Positions 8,636 through 18,605 of a DNA stretch of 57,698 nucleotides are shown piece by piece. Both the position numbers and the translations under genes were made by a program. The stretch spans positions 1 through 57,698 of the forward strand of contig JAAELO010000796.1 of assembly GCA_024226555.1 (NCBI GenBank), read 5' to 3'. The stretch comes from Desulfobacterales bacterium (lineage in GTDB: Bacteria; Desulfobacterota; Desulfobacteria; Desulfobacterales; JAAELO01). The notes beneath the pieces are model-generated. The model was not told the origin of the DNA. It saw only the letters and a program-made list of their open reading frames with translations, and did not search any database. Every line of letters starts with the position of its first letter. Within the stretch, counting starts at the first letter, position 1.

Positions 8636-9430
8636 TTATGAATAATATATTGAATCTGTAATTTGCATCCCTCGAGTTTGCATAGCTTTAATAAATTTGT
8701 CAGACTCATCTTTAAATCCTCCTACCGGAGAGGTGCAATCGCTTAAAAGAACCATTTTTTTGACATAATCCTCTCCTAATGCATCAGCGATGTCTTCCAC
8801 TGTAAATTTTAGACAGTGGGACGATGCTTCACCGGCAAACAAAATCTGATCTGCACCTTTAAGTTTTAGAATCAGATCGTTATTTAATTTAGTTGTGGAA
8901 TCTAATGGATCTTCAACATCTGCTTTTACAGCTGAATAGTGTTCTGTCATATTGTTCAGTCCTTTGAAGATGTAATTGATTGTCTTTTTATTAATCTTTT
9001 CCCATTTAACAAAAGCATTGTTAACAACATCAACAATATTGCTACCTGGTGAACCTATCAGACAATGTTCCGGCCAGATGCATAGCGGATATCTATTGTT
9101 TATCTCAAGCTTTTTAACATATTCAAATGCATAATCAGAATGGATCGGATCATCAGTTTTATAAAAACCATTTTTAAGATCAAAGCCTGTGATAATTGTA
9201 AATGGAGATGGATTCTTACCATCTTTATCTATCCAGAAAGCAGGGTGTGAAATATCAAAGTAGTGGTGATGGTCTATTGAACAATGGATATTGTTAATTT
9301 TTGAACCGGATCTTTCGATAAATGTGGACAATCTTTTCATATCTCTTTCAGCACCTGGTACCGAAAGCGCTCCATCAGACAAACAAAAATCGTTTTGTGG
9401 GTCTATTATTACCAAATCATTTTTTTTCAT
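8636..9430 (-). CDS. Nicotinamidase-like cysteine hydrolase
   Basis: 264 aa isochorismatase-fold protein. Asp10 in VIIDPQNDF and Cys206 in EASSHCLKFT match the catalytic Asp and Cys; Lys156 is a candidate for the third residue. SIDHHHYFDISHPAFW matches the metal-binding D/H region of nicotinamidases. It is longer than E. coli PncA (about 213 aa), with an insertion around residues 70-130. Pairing with pncB supports nicotinamide deamidation. The start has GGAGG 7 nt upstream. Without the pncB neighbour it could only be called a cysteine hydrolase. Confidence 0.75.
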   Translation of the reverse strand: MKKNDLVIIDPQNDFCLSDGALSVPGAERDMKRLSTFIERSGSKINNIHCSIDHHHYFDISHPAFWIDKDGKNPSPFTIITGFDLKNGFYKTDDPIHSDYAFEYVKKLEINNRYPLCIWPEHCLIGSPGSNIVDVVNNAFVKWEKINKKTINYIFKGLNNMTEHYSAVKADVEDPLDSTTKLNNDLILKLKGADQILFAGEASSHCLKFTVEDIADALGEDYVKKMVLLSDCTSPVGGFKDESDKFIKAMQTRGMQITDSIYYS

Positions 9431-9633
9431 AATGTACCTCCAATTCTTTAAAACTATGTTTTATTAATTTGTAATATTACTATTTAGTATTGTCAAGTTT
9501 TAATAAAACCCAAAAGATATTATACACGTATATTTTAAGGCTTATCTAAATGAGCGCATGGGTAATAGTAATATATAATATTATTGTTGTTGAGTTTTTT
9601 TGTTGTGGAATTGATATTTGGTTTTAGAAAATA

Positions 9634-9666
9634 AAAAAAGCCATGTGAGAAATCACAATGGCTTTT
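9634..9666 (-). terminator. Rho-independent terminator of the CheY-fusion gene
   Basis: Minus-strand hairpin with arms AAAAGCCAT-GTGA and TCAC-ATGGCTTTT (one bulge), followed by a T run, 30 bp beyond the stop of the gene at 9697. Confidence 0.8.
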
Positions 9667-9696
9667 AAAATTGTTTTATAGATTTAAGGATGCTCT

Positions 9697-11070
9697 TTAT
9701 CGACCCATAGCAGCATTAACAAATCTTAAATCAGCAAACTCATCAAGATCGATAATTTTACCTATTTTCATCTCTTCATGCATATAGTGTTGCATCATAT
9801 CGAGATCTTCAAGAACAGGGTACATATCATTCATTATGATACCACCTTCATCGCTTAATACATTAGTAAGAATCTGGTCTGTTAGACCTATTTTTTTATC
9901 TGGGTCAAGAAAATCAACACCAATTTTTGCTGCTCTTTCTTTCTGTTCATCAATGAATTGTCCGGCTTTAATAATCAAGTCAACAAATTCATAAGCAGCT
10001 TCTAAATGATTGTTAATGAAATCTTCCTGCATCACAACTATGCAACATGGATGACCAGGCCACATATCTGATGATTTGAATTGAAGATCGCCGATTTCTT
10101 TATTGATTGCGTTTGATCCTATTGGTTCTGCAACCATGAATCCACCAACCTGTTCATCACTATTCATAATTTCAGGCATTTTTACTGGCGGCATAACCTC
10201 AAAACGTACATTGATACCCTTTTGACCAGGAACCCCAGGCTTTAATCCAATCTCATTAAGATACTTATATGCAAGTATGTGGTGTATGGACATTTTATGG
10301 GGTATATCAACCTCTTTATACTGGTAATATTTATCAATATTATCATAATATTCAGGAACATATTGCTTATTTCTTACAAATGTACTCCCATTTTTATGGG
10401 CAAGTGATACAAGTTTAATTTTTGTATCGAAAGCAAAAAGATCCATTGCTATGGGAGCAAGAACAAAGGCCACATCTACCTGATTAGTTTCAATAGCATT
10501 TTGAACAGGGTTCCAGCCTGGCATGCACTCTGTTTCAAGCTCAAAGTGTTCAGGCTTAAATTCACCAGTATCAATTAAATCTCTTAAAACTCCAAGAGCA
10601 AGGTGATCAGTGATTTGTATATGACCAGCTCTAATTTTTACCTTACCATCTACTTTCTCATTTTTAGCTCTTTTTTGCTCTTTTGTTTCAAGACCAAAAC
10701 TTTCATCAATCGTTGCCTTTAATTCAAAGCTATCAAATGGTTTAGCAATATGGCTATCCCCGCCATTTGCAAAAACAATCTGTTGCTGCGTTTTGTCACT
10801 TTGGGCAGTTGCCATAATAAATGGAACTTTATTAAAACTAATATTTTTACGAATCCATTGCAAAAATTCAAGCCCATCCATTTCGGGCATATTCCAGTCA
10901 CTTATAATCAGGTCAACTATGTTGCCATTAAGCTTTCTTATTGCATCTTTTCCGTTGTCTGCCATGATAAAATTGTTGAATCCAAACTCTTTGAGCATCT
11001 GTTTAAACATCAAACGCATAGTGCCTGAATCGTCAACTATCAGAATTTTCATATCTAAAGATAATGGCAT
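9697..11070 (-). CDS. CheY-type receiver fused to an NrtA/SsuA-like substrate-binding domain
   Basis: 457 aa with two clear parts. Residues 7-125 are a CheY receiver with all key residues: Asp13/14, phospho-acceptor Asp58 (ISDWNMPEMDG), Thr88 and Lys110. Residues 145-440 resemble ABC-type nitrate/sulfonate/taurine binding proteins (NrtA, SsuA, NMT1/THI5-like): KVKIRAGHIQITDHLALG, then GFMVAEPIGSNA and WPGHPCCIVVMQEDF. There is no signal peptide, so the binding domain should sit in the cytoplasm. No kinase or transporter gene adjoins it; the gene looks monocistronic, with its own terminator and a GAGG ribosome site. It may be a ligand-gated receiver. I know no named family with this architecture. 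Confidence 0.8.
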   Translation of the reverse strand: MPLSLDMKILIVDDSGTMRLMFKQMLKEFGFNNFIMADNGKDAIRKLNGNIVDLIISDWNMPEMDGLEFLQWIRKNISFNKVPFIMATAQSDKTQQQIVFANGGDSHIAKPFDSFELKATIDESFGLETKEQKRAKNEKVDGKVKIRAGHIQITDHLALGVLRDLIDTGEFKPEHFELETECMPGWNPVQNAIETNQVDVAFVLAPIAMDLFAFDTKIKLVSLAHKNGSTFVRNKQYVPEYYDNIDKYYQYKEVDIPHKMSIHHILAYKYLNEIGLKPGVPGQKGINVRFEVMPPVKMPEIMNSDEQVGGFMVAEPIGSNAINKEIGDLQFKSSDMWPGHPCCIVVMQEDFINNHLEAAYEFVDLIIKAGQFIDEQKERAAKIGVDFLDPDKKIGLTDQILTNVLSDEGGIIMNDMYPVLEDLDMMQHYMHEEMKIGKIIDLDEFADLRFVNAAMGR

Positions 11071-11390
11071 TGAAAAACCTCACAATTTTAATACATTTAT
11101 AGTGAATATTATAGATGCGAGAAATAGTATATGATGAGACTTTTTGTCAAGAAAAGTGTTTGTTTCTGAGAATATATGAATAAGTCATTATCTGGATAGT
11201 ATTATTTAACAGGCGTTTCAGAACCAGGCATCATTCAAACGCCCATTTATTAACCAATTAAACGAATTAATTTGATTTAAATGGCTTTGTAAAAGGTTTA
11301 AGAAAAACCAAATTTATAAGTGCAATATAAAAGAAAATCTAAATAATAACCTGATTTTTTTTTAATATTATAATTTATTAGAGGTTGCCT
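11071..11390. other. Intergenic region between topA and the CheY-fusion gene
   Basis: 320 bp of AT-rich sequence. It holds a small hairpin (GGCGTTT 11212-11218 with AAACGCC 11237-11243) and a family A right end next to topA. The promoter of the CheY-fusion gene must lie at its upstream (low-coordinate-distal) edge, near 11071-11160, but I see no strong box. Confidence 0.5.
11366..11389 (+). repeat. Family A right-end remnant (A2)
   Basis: TTATTAGAGGTTGCC ends at 11389, one base from the topA stop codon (11391-11393). No matching left end was found. Confidence 0.55.
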
Positions 11391-13661
11391 TTAGTTATTG
11401 TTCTGATACCCACAATCTTTATCATGGCATTTTAAGAAATCACCATCTCTTTTTGTGGATTTTTCAACCAAAAATTTAGCATCACAAACAGGACATTGTT
11501 TATCTACCGGCTTATCCCATATTGCAAAACTACAATCCGGATAATTACCACATCCATAAAAGATTTTTCCACGTTTTGATTTGCGCTCAATAATCTCACC
11601 ATCAGAACATTCAGGGCATTTTACCTCGGTTGATTTACCAACTGAACCAGCATGAACCGATTGAGTGAATTTACAATCAGGGTAGCCGCTGCAAGCTAAA
11701 AACTCACCAAACCTGCCCTGTTTTATCATCATTGGACTTCCGCAGTTATCACAGAATTTACCTTCAGCTGCCTCAAAAGATGGCTCAATAGGGACAATAA
11801 CACCCTTCTCATTTCGATCATAATTTCTTGAGTAATTACAATCAGGATATCCATTACAGGCAAGAAATGGTCCGTTCTTACCAACTTTTACATGTAGTTT
11901 TTCTTTTTCACACTGGGGACATTTAATATCAGTTTCAACGCCTACACCTTTGATACTGACCATATCCTCTTTAGCTGTTTCAAGTTCTTTTTCAAATGGT
12001 GAATAAAAATTTGATAAAAGATCTATAAAACTTGTATCTCCGGTTTCAACCTTATCCAGATTTTCTTCCATCTTAGCCGTGAAGGCTACATCTAAAACAT
12101 CTGGAAAGTTCTCAACTAAAAGATCTGTAACAATAAAACCAAGTTCACTTGGTCTGAAATATCTGTTCATAAAATCCACATAACCTTTTTCCCGGATTGT
12201 GGAAAGAATTGTTGCGTATGTACTTGGTCTTCCGATACCTTTTTCCTCTAATTCTTTAACAAGAGAAGCTTCAGAAAACCTTGGAGGAGGCATTGTAAAA
12301 TGTTGTTTTGGAATAATTTTAAGAGATTTAAGATCCATACCTTCTTTTAATTCAGGTAGAGCCTGTTTTTTCTTATCTTTTTCCTTAGTATCCTCTTCAT
12401 TCATATAAAGACTCATAAAACCAGCAAATTTCACTGTGGAACCACTAACAGTGAATGTATAAATACCAGCATCTATTGAGATTGTGTTTTGATCTATGAG
12501 TGCCTGAGACATCTGGGAAGCAACAAAACGTCTCCAGATTAGAGTATATAAGGATAGTTGATCAGGACTCAGGTAAGATGCTATTTTTTCCGGTGTATTG
12601 TGGACAGACGTTGGTCTTATAGCTTCGTGGGCATCCTGTACCTTATTTTTATTAGCAAACTGTCTTGGTTTTTCTATCGTATAATCACTACCAAGTGTTT
12701 CTTTAACATAATCGATCGCCTCAATAGCGGCTTCGTCAGCAACTCTTATTGAGTCTGTACGCATATAGGTAATCAAACCTTCAGGTTCACCAGGGCCAAG
12801 ATCGACACCTTCATAAAGCTGCTGGGCAACACTCATTGTTTTTCTTGCAGTAAATTTAAGCCTGTTAATAGCTTCCTGTTGAAGCTTACTTGTTATGAAA
12901 GGTGGTTGAGGATTTCTTTTTGTTGTTTTCTTTTTAATGCTTTCAATTTTGAAGCTTTCATCAGAAAGATCGCTTAAAATTTTATCAACCGATTCTTTAT
13001 TGGGAATCTCAATTTTTTTTCCATCTTTTTTAGCTAATTTAGCATTAAAAACCGGAGGTGTCATAGCTTCAAGATCAGAAGTTACAGACCAGTATTCAAC
13101 AGGTTCAAAAACCTGGATCTTTTTTTCTCTCTCACAGATTATTCTAACAGCAACAGATTGAACTCTTCCCGCACTTAAACCACCCTGAACTTTTCTCCAT
13201 AAAAGAGGTGAAATCTGATAGCCAACAAGTCTGTCCAGAATCCTTCTTGCCTGCTGGGCATCATATCTGTCCCGGTCAAGGTCTAATGGATTATTTAGAG
13301 CATCATTTACACCATTTTTTGTTAATTCATGAAATAGTACTCTATGGAAAGTTCGTCCCTTTTTCTTTAAAATTTCAGCGGTATGAAAAGCTATGGCCTC
13401 ACCTTCACGGTCGGGGTCAGGTGCAAGGTATATTTCTGTGGAATCACCGGCAACGGCCTTAAGTTCTTTTATGACCTTCTGTTTTCCTTTAATATTCAGG
13501 TATTTTGCCTTGAAATCGTTTTCAAGATCAATTCCCATCTCTTTTGGAGGCAAGTCTTTAATGTGGCCAGCAGTTGCTGTAATTTTATACTTTTTTCCAA
13601 TATACTTTTTCAGAGTACGTACTTTTGTCGGTGATTCGACTATAACAACTGGTTTAGACAC
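11391..13661 (-). CDS. topA: DNA topoisomerase I
   Basis: About 756 aa type IA topoisomerase that relaxes negative supercoils. It has the TOPRIM start (VVIVESPTKVRTLKKYIG and PDPDREGEAIA), the LSAGRVQSVA segment and the catalytic Tyr in GLITYMRTDS (residue 299 from the chosen start). The C-terminus carries four Cys4 zinc-ribbon repeats, each ending in a pattern such as CNGYPDC or CSGYPDC. I prefer the GTG at 13661, with GAGGA upstream, to the GTG at 13673. It overlaps the end of dprA, a common bacterial gene pair. Confidence 0.97.
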   Translation of the reverse strand: MSKPVVIVESPTKVRTLKKYIGKKYKITATAGHIKDLPPKEMGIDLENDFKAKYLNIKGKQKVIKELKAVAGDSTEIYLAPDPDREGEAIAFHTAEILKKKGRTFHRVLFHELTKNGVNDALNNPLDLDRDRYDAQQARRILDRLVGYQISPLLWRKVQGGLSAGRVQSVAVRIICEREKKIQVFEPVEYWSVTSDLEAMTPPVFNAKLAKKDGKKIEIPNKESVDKILSDLSDESFKIESIKKKTTKRNPQPPFITSKLQQEAINRLKFTARKTMSVAQQLYEGVDLGPGEPEGLITYMRTDSIRVADEAAIEAIDYVKETLGSDYTIEKPRQFANKNKVQDAHEAIRPTSVHNTPEKIASYLSPDQLSLYTLIWRRFVASQMSQALIDQNTISIDAGIYTFTVSGSTVKFAGFMSLYMNEEDTKEKDKKKQALPELKEGMDLKSLKIIPKQHFTMPPPRFSEASLVKELEEKGIGRPSTYATILSTIREKGYVDFMNRYFRPSELGFIVTDLLVENFPDVLDVAFTAKMEENLDKVETGDTSFIDLLSNFYSPFEKELETAKEDMVSIKGVGVETDIKCPQCEKEKLHVKVGKNGPFLACNGYPDCNYSRNYDRNEKGVIVPIEPSFEAAEGKFCDNCGSPMMIKQGRFGEFLACSGYPDCKFTQSVHAGSVGKSTEVKCPECSDGEIIERKSKRGKIFYGCGNYPDCSFAIWDKPVDKQCPVCDAKFLVEKSTKRDGDFLKCHDKDCGYQNNN

Positions 13662-14772
13662 TATGTTCCTCACTAATAGAAAAATAATTTCCAGCTTCCT
13701 GCTTTATATGTCCAGAAAGCTCAAGTTTAAATAAAATACCCGATAATTTACCAGGATTGATTGAAGTTTTTCTAATAATTTCATCAATATGGATCGGGTA
13801 TATATCAAGTAGATTATAAATATTCAATTGTTCATTTTCAAGGTCTGGATTTTTTTTAATTTCAATATCTTCAATTTTTATTAATGAAACTGGAATTTCC
13901 TCAAGTATATCATTAAAATTTTCAACAAGTTTTGCACCTTGTTTAATTAAACTATGAGTTCCACTGCTTTTAAAAGACAGAATATTTCCAGGAACTGCAA
14001 AGACCTCTCTGTTTTGTTCAGCAGCTAACCTTGCTGTGATTAGTGAACCACTTTTTAAGGCAGCCTCAATAACTACGGTTCCTAAAGAGATACCGCTTAT
14101 TATTCTGTTCCTCACAGGAAAGTTTCGTGGTAATGGGTCCATATTGAGGGGGTATTCTGAGATAACAGCCCCGTTTTCTGTTATTTGGTCAAACAATTTT
14201 TTATTCTCTTTAGGATATATATTTAAAAGACCGCTTCCCAGAACGGCAACTGTTTTACCCTTTGCCGAAAGAGCCCCTAAATGGGCCCTGGTATCAACTC
14301 CTCTTGCCATACCGCTAACGATCTGGAAACCTATCGTTGTAAGATCCTTTGCCATTTTTTCTGAATTTGAAAGTCCATATGAACTTGCATTTCTGGATCC
14401 TACAATTGCAATATTTTTAGATTTTTTATCTAATGATCCTTTAACATAAATAAAAGGTGGAGGATCAGGAATTTCTTTTAACAGAGTCGGATAGTTATCA
14501 CAATTTTGTGTAACTATATTGATATTATTATTAAAAGCATTTTCTATTTCCCTTTTAGCACTGTCACTTTCGACAATCCCTTTTTGTATAGACTTAACAC
14601 TATCTTTTCTAATCCCCGTGATATCTATAAACTCAGAAACATCGGCATTGAAAACATTTTCTGGTGTTTTAAACTTTGATATCAGTTTTTTATATATATG
14701 ATTACCAATACCAGGAACACTTTTTAAAGAAAACCAAGGGAGATACAAAAAAATATCCTTTTTTATTTTCAA
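13654..14772 (-). CDS. dprA: DNA-processing protein DprA/Smf
   Basis: 372 aa. DprA loads RecA on incoming single-stranded DNA during transformation. The Rossmann-like core is complete: GSRNASSYG, SGMARGVDTRAHLGAL, VLGSGLLNIYPKEN, NRIISGISLGTVVIEA and SGSLITARLAAEQ. An N-terminal helical SAM/HhH-like segment (LKSVPGIGNHIYKKL) precedes it, and a winged-helix DML1-like domain (about 310-365) follows. The likely start is TTG at 14772, which abuts repeat A3 with only 5 bp between, so the native leader is gone and no good ribosome site is seen. The 3' end overlaps topA. Confidence 0.93.
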   Translation of the reverse strand: MKIKKDIFLYLPWFSLKSVPGIGNHIYKKLISKFKTPENVFNADVSEFIDITGIRKDSVKSIQKGIVESDSAKREIENAFNNNINIVTQNCDNYPTLLKEIPDPPPFIYVKGSLDKKSKNIAIVGSRNASSYGLSNSEKMAKDLTTIGFQIVSGMARGVDTRAHLGALSAKGKTVAVLGSGLLNIYPKENKKLFDQITENGAVISEYPLNMDPLPRNFPVRNRIISGISLGTVVIEAALKSGSLITARLAAEQNREVFAVPGNILSFKSSGTHSLIKQGAKLVENFNDILEEIPVSLIKIEDIEIKKNPDLENEQLNIYNLLDIYPIHIDEIIRKTSINPGKLSGILFKLELSGHIKQEAGNYFSISEEHSV

Positions 14773-14777
14773 TATAT

Positions 14778-14945
14778 GGGATCTCTAATAACTGCCTATA
14801 AAACAATGGAGTATCTTCTAAATAAAAAACTGTAAATTTTATAAACGCTGTATTTCAATACACAAATACTTTACGAAAACAAAAGGCTTTAATTTTTTTT
14901 TATTCCAGTTTTTATTTTACTAAAATTCTAATTTTTAGAGGTTCC
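14778..14945 (+). repeat. Family A interspersed repeat, copy A3
   Basis: Left end GGGATCTCTAATAA, right end TTTTTAGAGGTTCC. It fills the entire cpoB-dprA intergenic space: 4 nt from the cpoB stop and 5 nt from the dprA start. The interior shows TTTATAAACGCTGTATTTCAA, typical of the family. Confidence 0.8.
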
Positions 14946-14949
14946 TATA

Positions 14950-15732
14950 CTATTTTAACTTGCTCAGTTTCTTTTCTGCAATAGATCCAGCCCTGGAAAA
15001 TGGAAAATTTGAAACAACTCTTGTAAAATAATATTTTGCCTGTTTTTTATTTCCCAATGATAAAAATGCATAACCAGCTTTAAGGGTGGCATCAGGAACC
15101 TTATTTCCCTTAGGATATCTTTTCATAAGTCTTTTAAAAAATACGATAGCTGTTTCATATTTTTTCAGGTCATAATAGATCTCACCCGTCCAGTAGAGTG
15201 CGTTATTAGCAAGTTTACTTTCTGGATATTGTTTTACAATCCTGTTAAAAAGCTGAATAGCTTTCTTATAACGTTTATTTCTAAACTCCTGATAGGCTCT
15301 CTTATATATAGTTGTAACAGACTCTTTTTTGATTGGTTTTTTCTTAACAATAATCTTAACAGGTTTTTTTTCTAGCTTAACAGGCTTCTTTTTTTCAGGA
15401 ACTTTTTCCAGAGGATTTATTGTGGCAACTTTTACATCATTTGCAATTGTATTAGTATCTTTTTTGATATTACCAAGCATCTTTATTTTGGTATCATAAT
15501 CTTTGAAATTTCTTTCATGGTTATCCACCATAAATTGAATTACAGATATTCTATGATAAATCTCTTCAAGTTTTTGATTAAACTTTGTGATTTTCTCATC
15601 AATTTTTGCAAGTTTTCCCTGGTCTGAGTTGTTATTTGCAGGCTTTGGACTTACCACACTGGCACAGGAAAAAAGAAATAATATTGTTGCTATTATTATT
15701 AAAAGCTTTAAATATCCAGTAAATAATCTCAT
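14950..15732 (-). CDS. cpoB: CpoB/YbgF-like Tol-Pal associated lipoprotein
   Basis: 260 aa. A lipoprotein signal ends at the lipobox LFSC; a coiled-coil stretch follows (DEKITKFNQKLEEIYHRIS), then a Lys/Pro-rich linker (about residues 110-145), then TPR repeats (KRYKKAIQLFNRIVKQYPES and KKYETAIVFFKRLMKRYPKG). This is the domain order of YbgF/CpoB, which coordinates outer-membrane constriction with peptidoglycan synthesis. YbgF is usually a soluble periplasmic protein in E. coli, so lipid anchoring is a variation. The ATG at 15732 has AAAGG 5 nt upstream. No tol-pal genes lie nearby. Confidence 0.78.
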   Translation of the reverse strand: MRLFTGYLKLLIIIATILFLFSCASVVSPKPANNNSDQGKLAKIDEKITKFNQKLEEIYHRISVIQFMVDNHERNFKDYDTKIKMLGNIKKDTNTIANDVKVATINPLEKVPEKKKPVKLEKKPVKIIVKKKPIKKESVTTIYKRAYQEFRNKRYKKAIQLFNRIVKQYPESKLANNALYWTGEIYYDLKKYETAIVFFKRLMKRYPKGNKVPDATLKAGYAFLSLGNKKQAKYYFTRVVSNFPFSRAGSIAEKKLSKLK

Positions 15733-15898
15733 AAACACCTTTCAGAGTTACCATTTATTGAAATAAAAATCTAATATGTAAATTACTGATATTATGAAAA
15801 AATATAAATAATACTAAAATATGGAAATAATCAATATTTTTTTAACATATAATTTAATAAGTGTCGAATTTGATCTTTTCTTATAAATTTAAATTTTG

Positions 15899-15932
15899 CA
15901 AAAAAAAACCAGCTCTAAAGAAAGAGCTGGTT
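15899..15932 (-). terminator. Rho-independent terminator after secDF
   Basis: Minus-strand stem AACCAGCTCT/AGAGCTGGTT (15923-15932 with 15907-15916), six-base loop, then nine or more T. It lies about 30 bp past the secDF stop. Confidence 0.9.
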
Positions 15933-15961
15933 TAGATTTTTATAACTTAAAAACTATTATT

Positions 15962-18586
15962 TTATTCTTCTGCTACCTTATCTTTCCAAAGTAGTAGAAT
16001 AGGACTTGCAACAAATATTGATGAAAAAGTTCCAATCACAACACCAATTAATAGTGCAAATGCAAAATCATGAATATTTGGACCACCGAACAGATATAAC
16101 ACAACAATTACCACTAATGTTGTAAGTGATGTCAAGAGCGTTCTACTAAGGGTTTCATTAATACTTCTATTAATGTTCTCTTTAAAAGTAGTTTTCTTAT
16201 TATCCTTAACATTCTCTCTTATTCTATCGAAAACAATTATTGTATCATTAAGAGAGTAACCGATAATTGTTAACAGAGCTGCAATTGTTGCAAGTGAGAA
16301 TTCCAGTTCGAGTAGTGAAAAAACTCCTACTGTAACTGCAACATCGTGTATAAGTGCGATTATAGCTCCCATTGCATATCGTAATTTAAGAAACCAGAAC
16401 AGAACTATTGTCACTAAAAGAGCTGCTGCTATTAAATATGGAATACTGACTCCAAGTGATGTGAGTATATAAACAGAAAACATTAGAGAACCTGCCATAA
16501 TACCACTTATCATCCATTTTAGCTCAAATCTTCCAGATATATATATAGTTATAAAAAGAATAGCATAGAACATGGCAAAAAGAGCTTTTTCCCGTAAATC
16601 TTTTCCAACCTTGGGACCAATCATTTTACTAAGTCTAACTTCAGCTTTTTTTCCGGTTGATTCTTCAAGAGCTTTTCTTTTCATCTCATCAGAGATCTTC
16701 TTTCCTTTCATCTCTTCATTTGAGACCTGGACTATATACTCATTATTTCCAGTTTCACCAAACTCCTGAACAGTAACTTTATTAATATTTATTTTTTTGA
16801 AACCATCCTGAATACTTTTTGATGTTACTTTTCCATCAAACTTGACCTGAGTTAACAAGCCGCTTGAGAAATCTATACCTAATCTCGGTCCTTTATGAGC
16901 AACAAGAGATACGATACATATAACAATTAATGAAGTTGATATTAAAAATGTAAACTTCACTCTTTTTAAGAAATTTACATTAATACCTGTTTTAACTATC
17001 TGAAAGAATTTTAAAGTTTCAGGTCTTCTCTTTTTAACATAAAAATCAAAAACCAGTCTTGAGGCAATAAGCGCTGTAAACATACTTGAAAGGACACCTA
17101 TTGAAAGCGTAACTGCAAATCCCTTGATAGGGCCTGTGCCAAACTGAAACAGAATTAAAGCTGCAATCAGTGTTGTTACATTTGCATCAAGAATAGTTAA
17201 AGTGGCTTTTTCAAAACCAGCAGCCACTGCAGCCATAACTGTTTGCCCCTGCTTTAATTCCTCCCTTATCCTTTCAAAGATCAGAACATTTGCATCAACA
17301 GCCATACCTATTGTTAGAATAATACCAGCAATACCCGGAAGGGTCAGAGTCGCTCCAAAAGCAGCTAATGAACCACCTATAAATAGAATATTTAGAAAAA
17401 GTGCCATATTAGCAATTAATCCGGCAACTCTATAGTAAATCAGCATAAAGAGAACAACGAGAAGGAAACCAAAAACCATGGATGTTAATCCCATCTCAAT
17501 AGAATCTCTACCAAGTGTGGGTCCAACTGTTCTTTCCTCTATTATCTCAACAGATGCAGGAAGAGCACCGGCTCTTAGAACTATAACAAGATCCCTTGCT
17601 TCCTTTGTGTTGAAGTTACCGGTTATAACGGCTTGTCCACCTGAAATTTTTGTATTTATAGTAGGAGCTGAGTAAACCTGATCATCCAGAATGATTGCAA
17701 GTCTTTTATTTATATTTGCTCCTGTTATTCTTTCAAATGTCCTTGCACCTCTTCTGTCAAATTTAATTGAAACTTCTCTGTCACCATCTCTTCCCACACT
17801 GACTTTTGCGTCAGTTAAGGAATTACCTGAAAGAAGAGTCCTCTTTTTTATAAGAAGAGGTATTTTAGTGATATTACCTTCTTTGTCAGCTCTGTGCTCA
17901 TAAAGAATCTGTGTACCAGGGGGTAAAGGCTGAACAGCTGGTCTGTCATCAACAAGCTTAAATTCTAAGCGAGCCACTTTTACCAACAATTTTTTGGCTC
18001 TTTCAGGATCTTTAATACCTGGAAGCTGTATAAGAATTCTGTTTTTTCCCTGAGGTCTGATGTCAGGTTCCCTAACACCAGTACTGTCAATACGTTTTCT
18101 GATCTTCTCAAGAACCTGATCAACAGCTAACTTTTTGATCTCGGCTGCTTCCTGAGCAACATATTCAAGAATAAATTGCGTTGTTACTCCTGAAAGATTC
18201 TCGCTTACAATATTTAGATTTCCAAAACTCTTATCAACAAAAGCCCTGAACTTATCTTTGAAATCATTGGGAACTGTTACCAGAAGCTGGGAATAGTTTT
18301 TATCATAAGATTTTGCTGAAAGAACTCTGATTCTGTCTTTTCTGGCTGAAGACTTTAATTCATATGATAGTGTTTGAATACTTTGTTGAACGGCTTCTTC
18401 AGTTTTAACCTCCAAAACCATATGCATACCACCCTGAAGATCAAGACCAAGGTTAACCTCTTTATTTGGCCACATCTCAGGAGTTTCTGTTTTGTTAACA
18501 TGCTTAACAATAGTGGGAAGAAATAGTATAATAGCTGCTATAATTGCTGTAACGACTGTTAACAGCTTCCAAGACTGATTATTCAA
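15962..18586 (-). CDS. secDF: Fused protein-export membrane protein SecDF
   Basis: 874 aa fusion of SecD (about 1-520) and SecF (about 545-874). They use the proton gradient to pull proteins from the SecYEG channel. SecD shows GLDLQGGMHM, the P1 region KFDRRGARTFERIT and IGMAVDANVLIFERIREEL; SecF shows GIDFSSG and a second six-helix block with TIIVFDRIRENV. Twelve membrane helices are expected. The start is TTG at 18586 with GAGAGG 8 nt upstream. A perfect 8-bp hairpin lies 20 bp before the start. It follows yajC, its usual partner. Separate secD and secF are the more common arrangement in this group. Confidence 0.95.
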   Translation of the reverse strand: MNNQSWKLLTVVTAIIAAIILFLPTIVKHVNKTETPEMWPNKEVNLGLDLQGGMHMVLEVKTEEAVQQSIQTLSYELKSSARKDRIRVLSAKSYDKNYSQLLVTVPNDFKDKFRAFVDKSFGNLNIVSENLSGVTTQFILEYVAQEAAEIKKLAVDQVLEKIRKRIDSTGVREPDIRPQGKNRILIQLPGIKDPERAKKLLVKVARLEFKLVDDRPAVQPLPPGTQILYEHRADKEGNITKIPLLIKKRTLLSGNSLTDAKVSVGRDGDREVSIKFDRRGARTFERITGANINKRLAIILDDQVYSAPTINTKISGGQAVITGNFNTKEARDLVIVLRAGALPASVEIIEERTVGPTLGRDSIEMGLTSMVFGFLLVVLFMLIYYRVAGLIANMALFLNILFIGGSLAAFGATLTLPGIAGIILTIGMAVDANVLIFERIREELKQGQTVMAAVAAGFEKATLTILDANVTTLIAALILFQFGTGPIKGFAVTLSIGVLSSMFTALIASRLVFDFYVKKRRPETLKFFQIVKTGINVNFLKRVKFTFLISTSLIVICIVSLVAHKGPRLGIDFSSGLLTQVKFDGKVTSKSIQDGFKKININKVTVQEFGETGNNEYIVQVSNEEMKGKKISDEMKRKALEESTGKKAEVRLSKMIGPKVGKDLREKALFAMFYAILFITIYISGRFELKWMISGIMAGSLMFSVYILTSLGVSIPYLIAAALLVTIVLFWFLKLRYAMGAIIALIHDVAVTVGVFSLLELEFSLATIAALLTIIGYSLNDTIIVFDRIRENVKDNKKTTFKENINRSINETLSRTLLTSLTTLVVIVVLYLFGGPNIHDFAFALLIGVVIGTFSSIFVASPILLLWKDKVAEE

Positions 18587-18605
18587 TTCTTTATCCTCTC
18601 TTAAA

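Noticed and set aside
17202..17903. Antisense frames opposite secDF
   Set aside because: They mirror the conserved SecDF sequence and lack ribosome sites.
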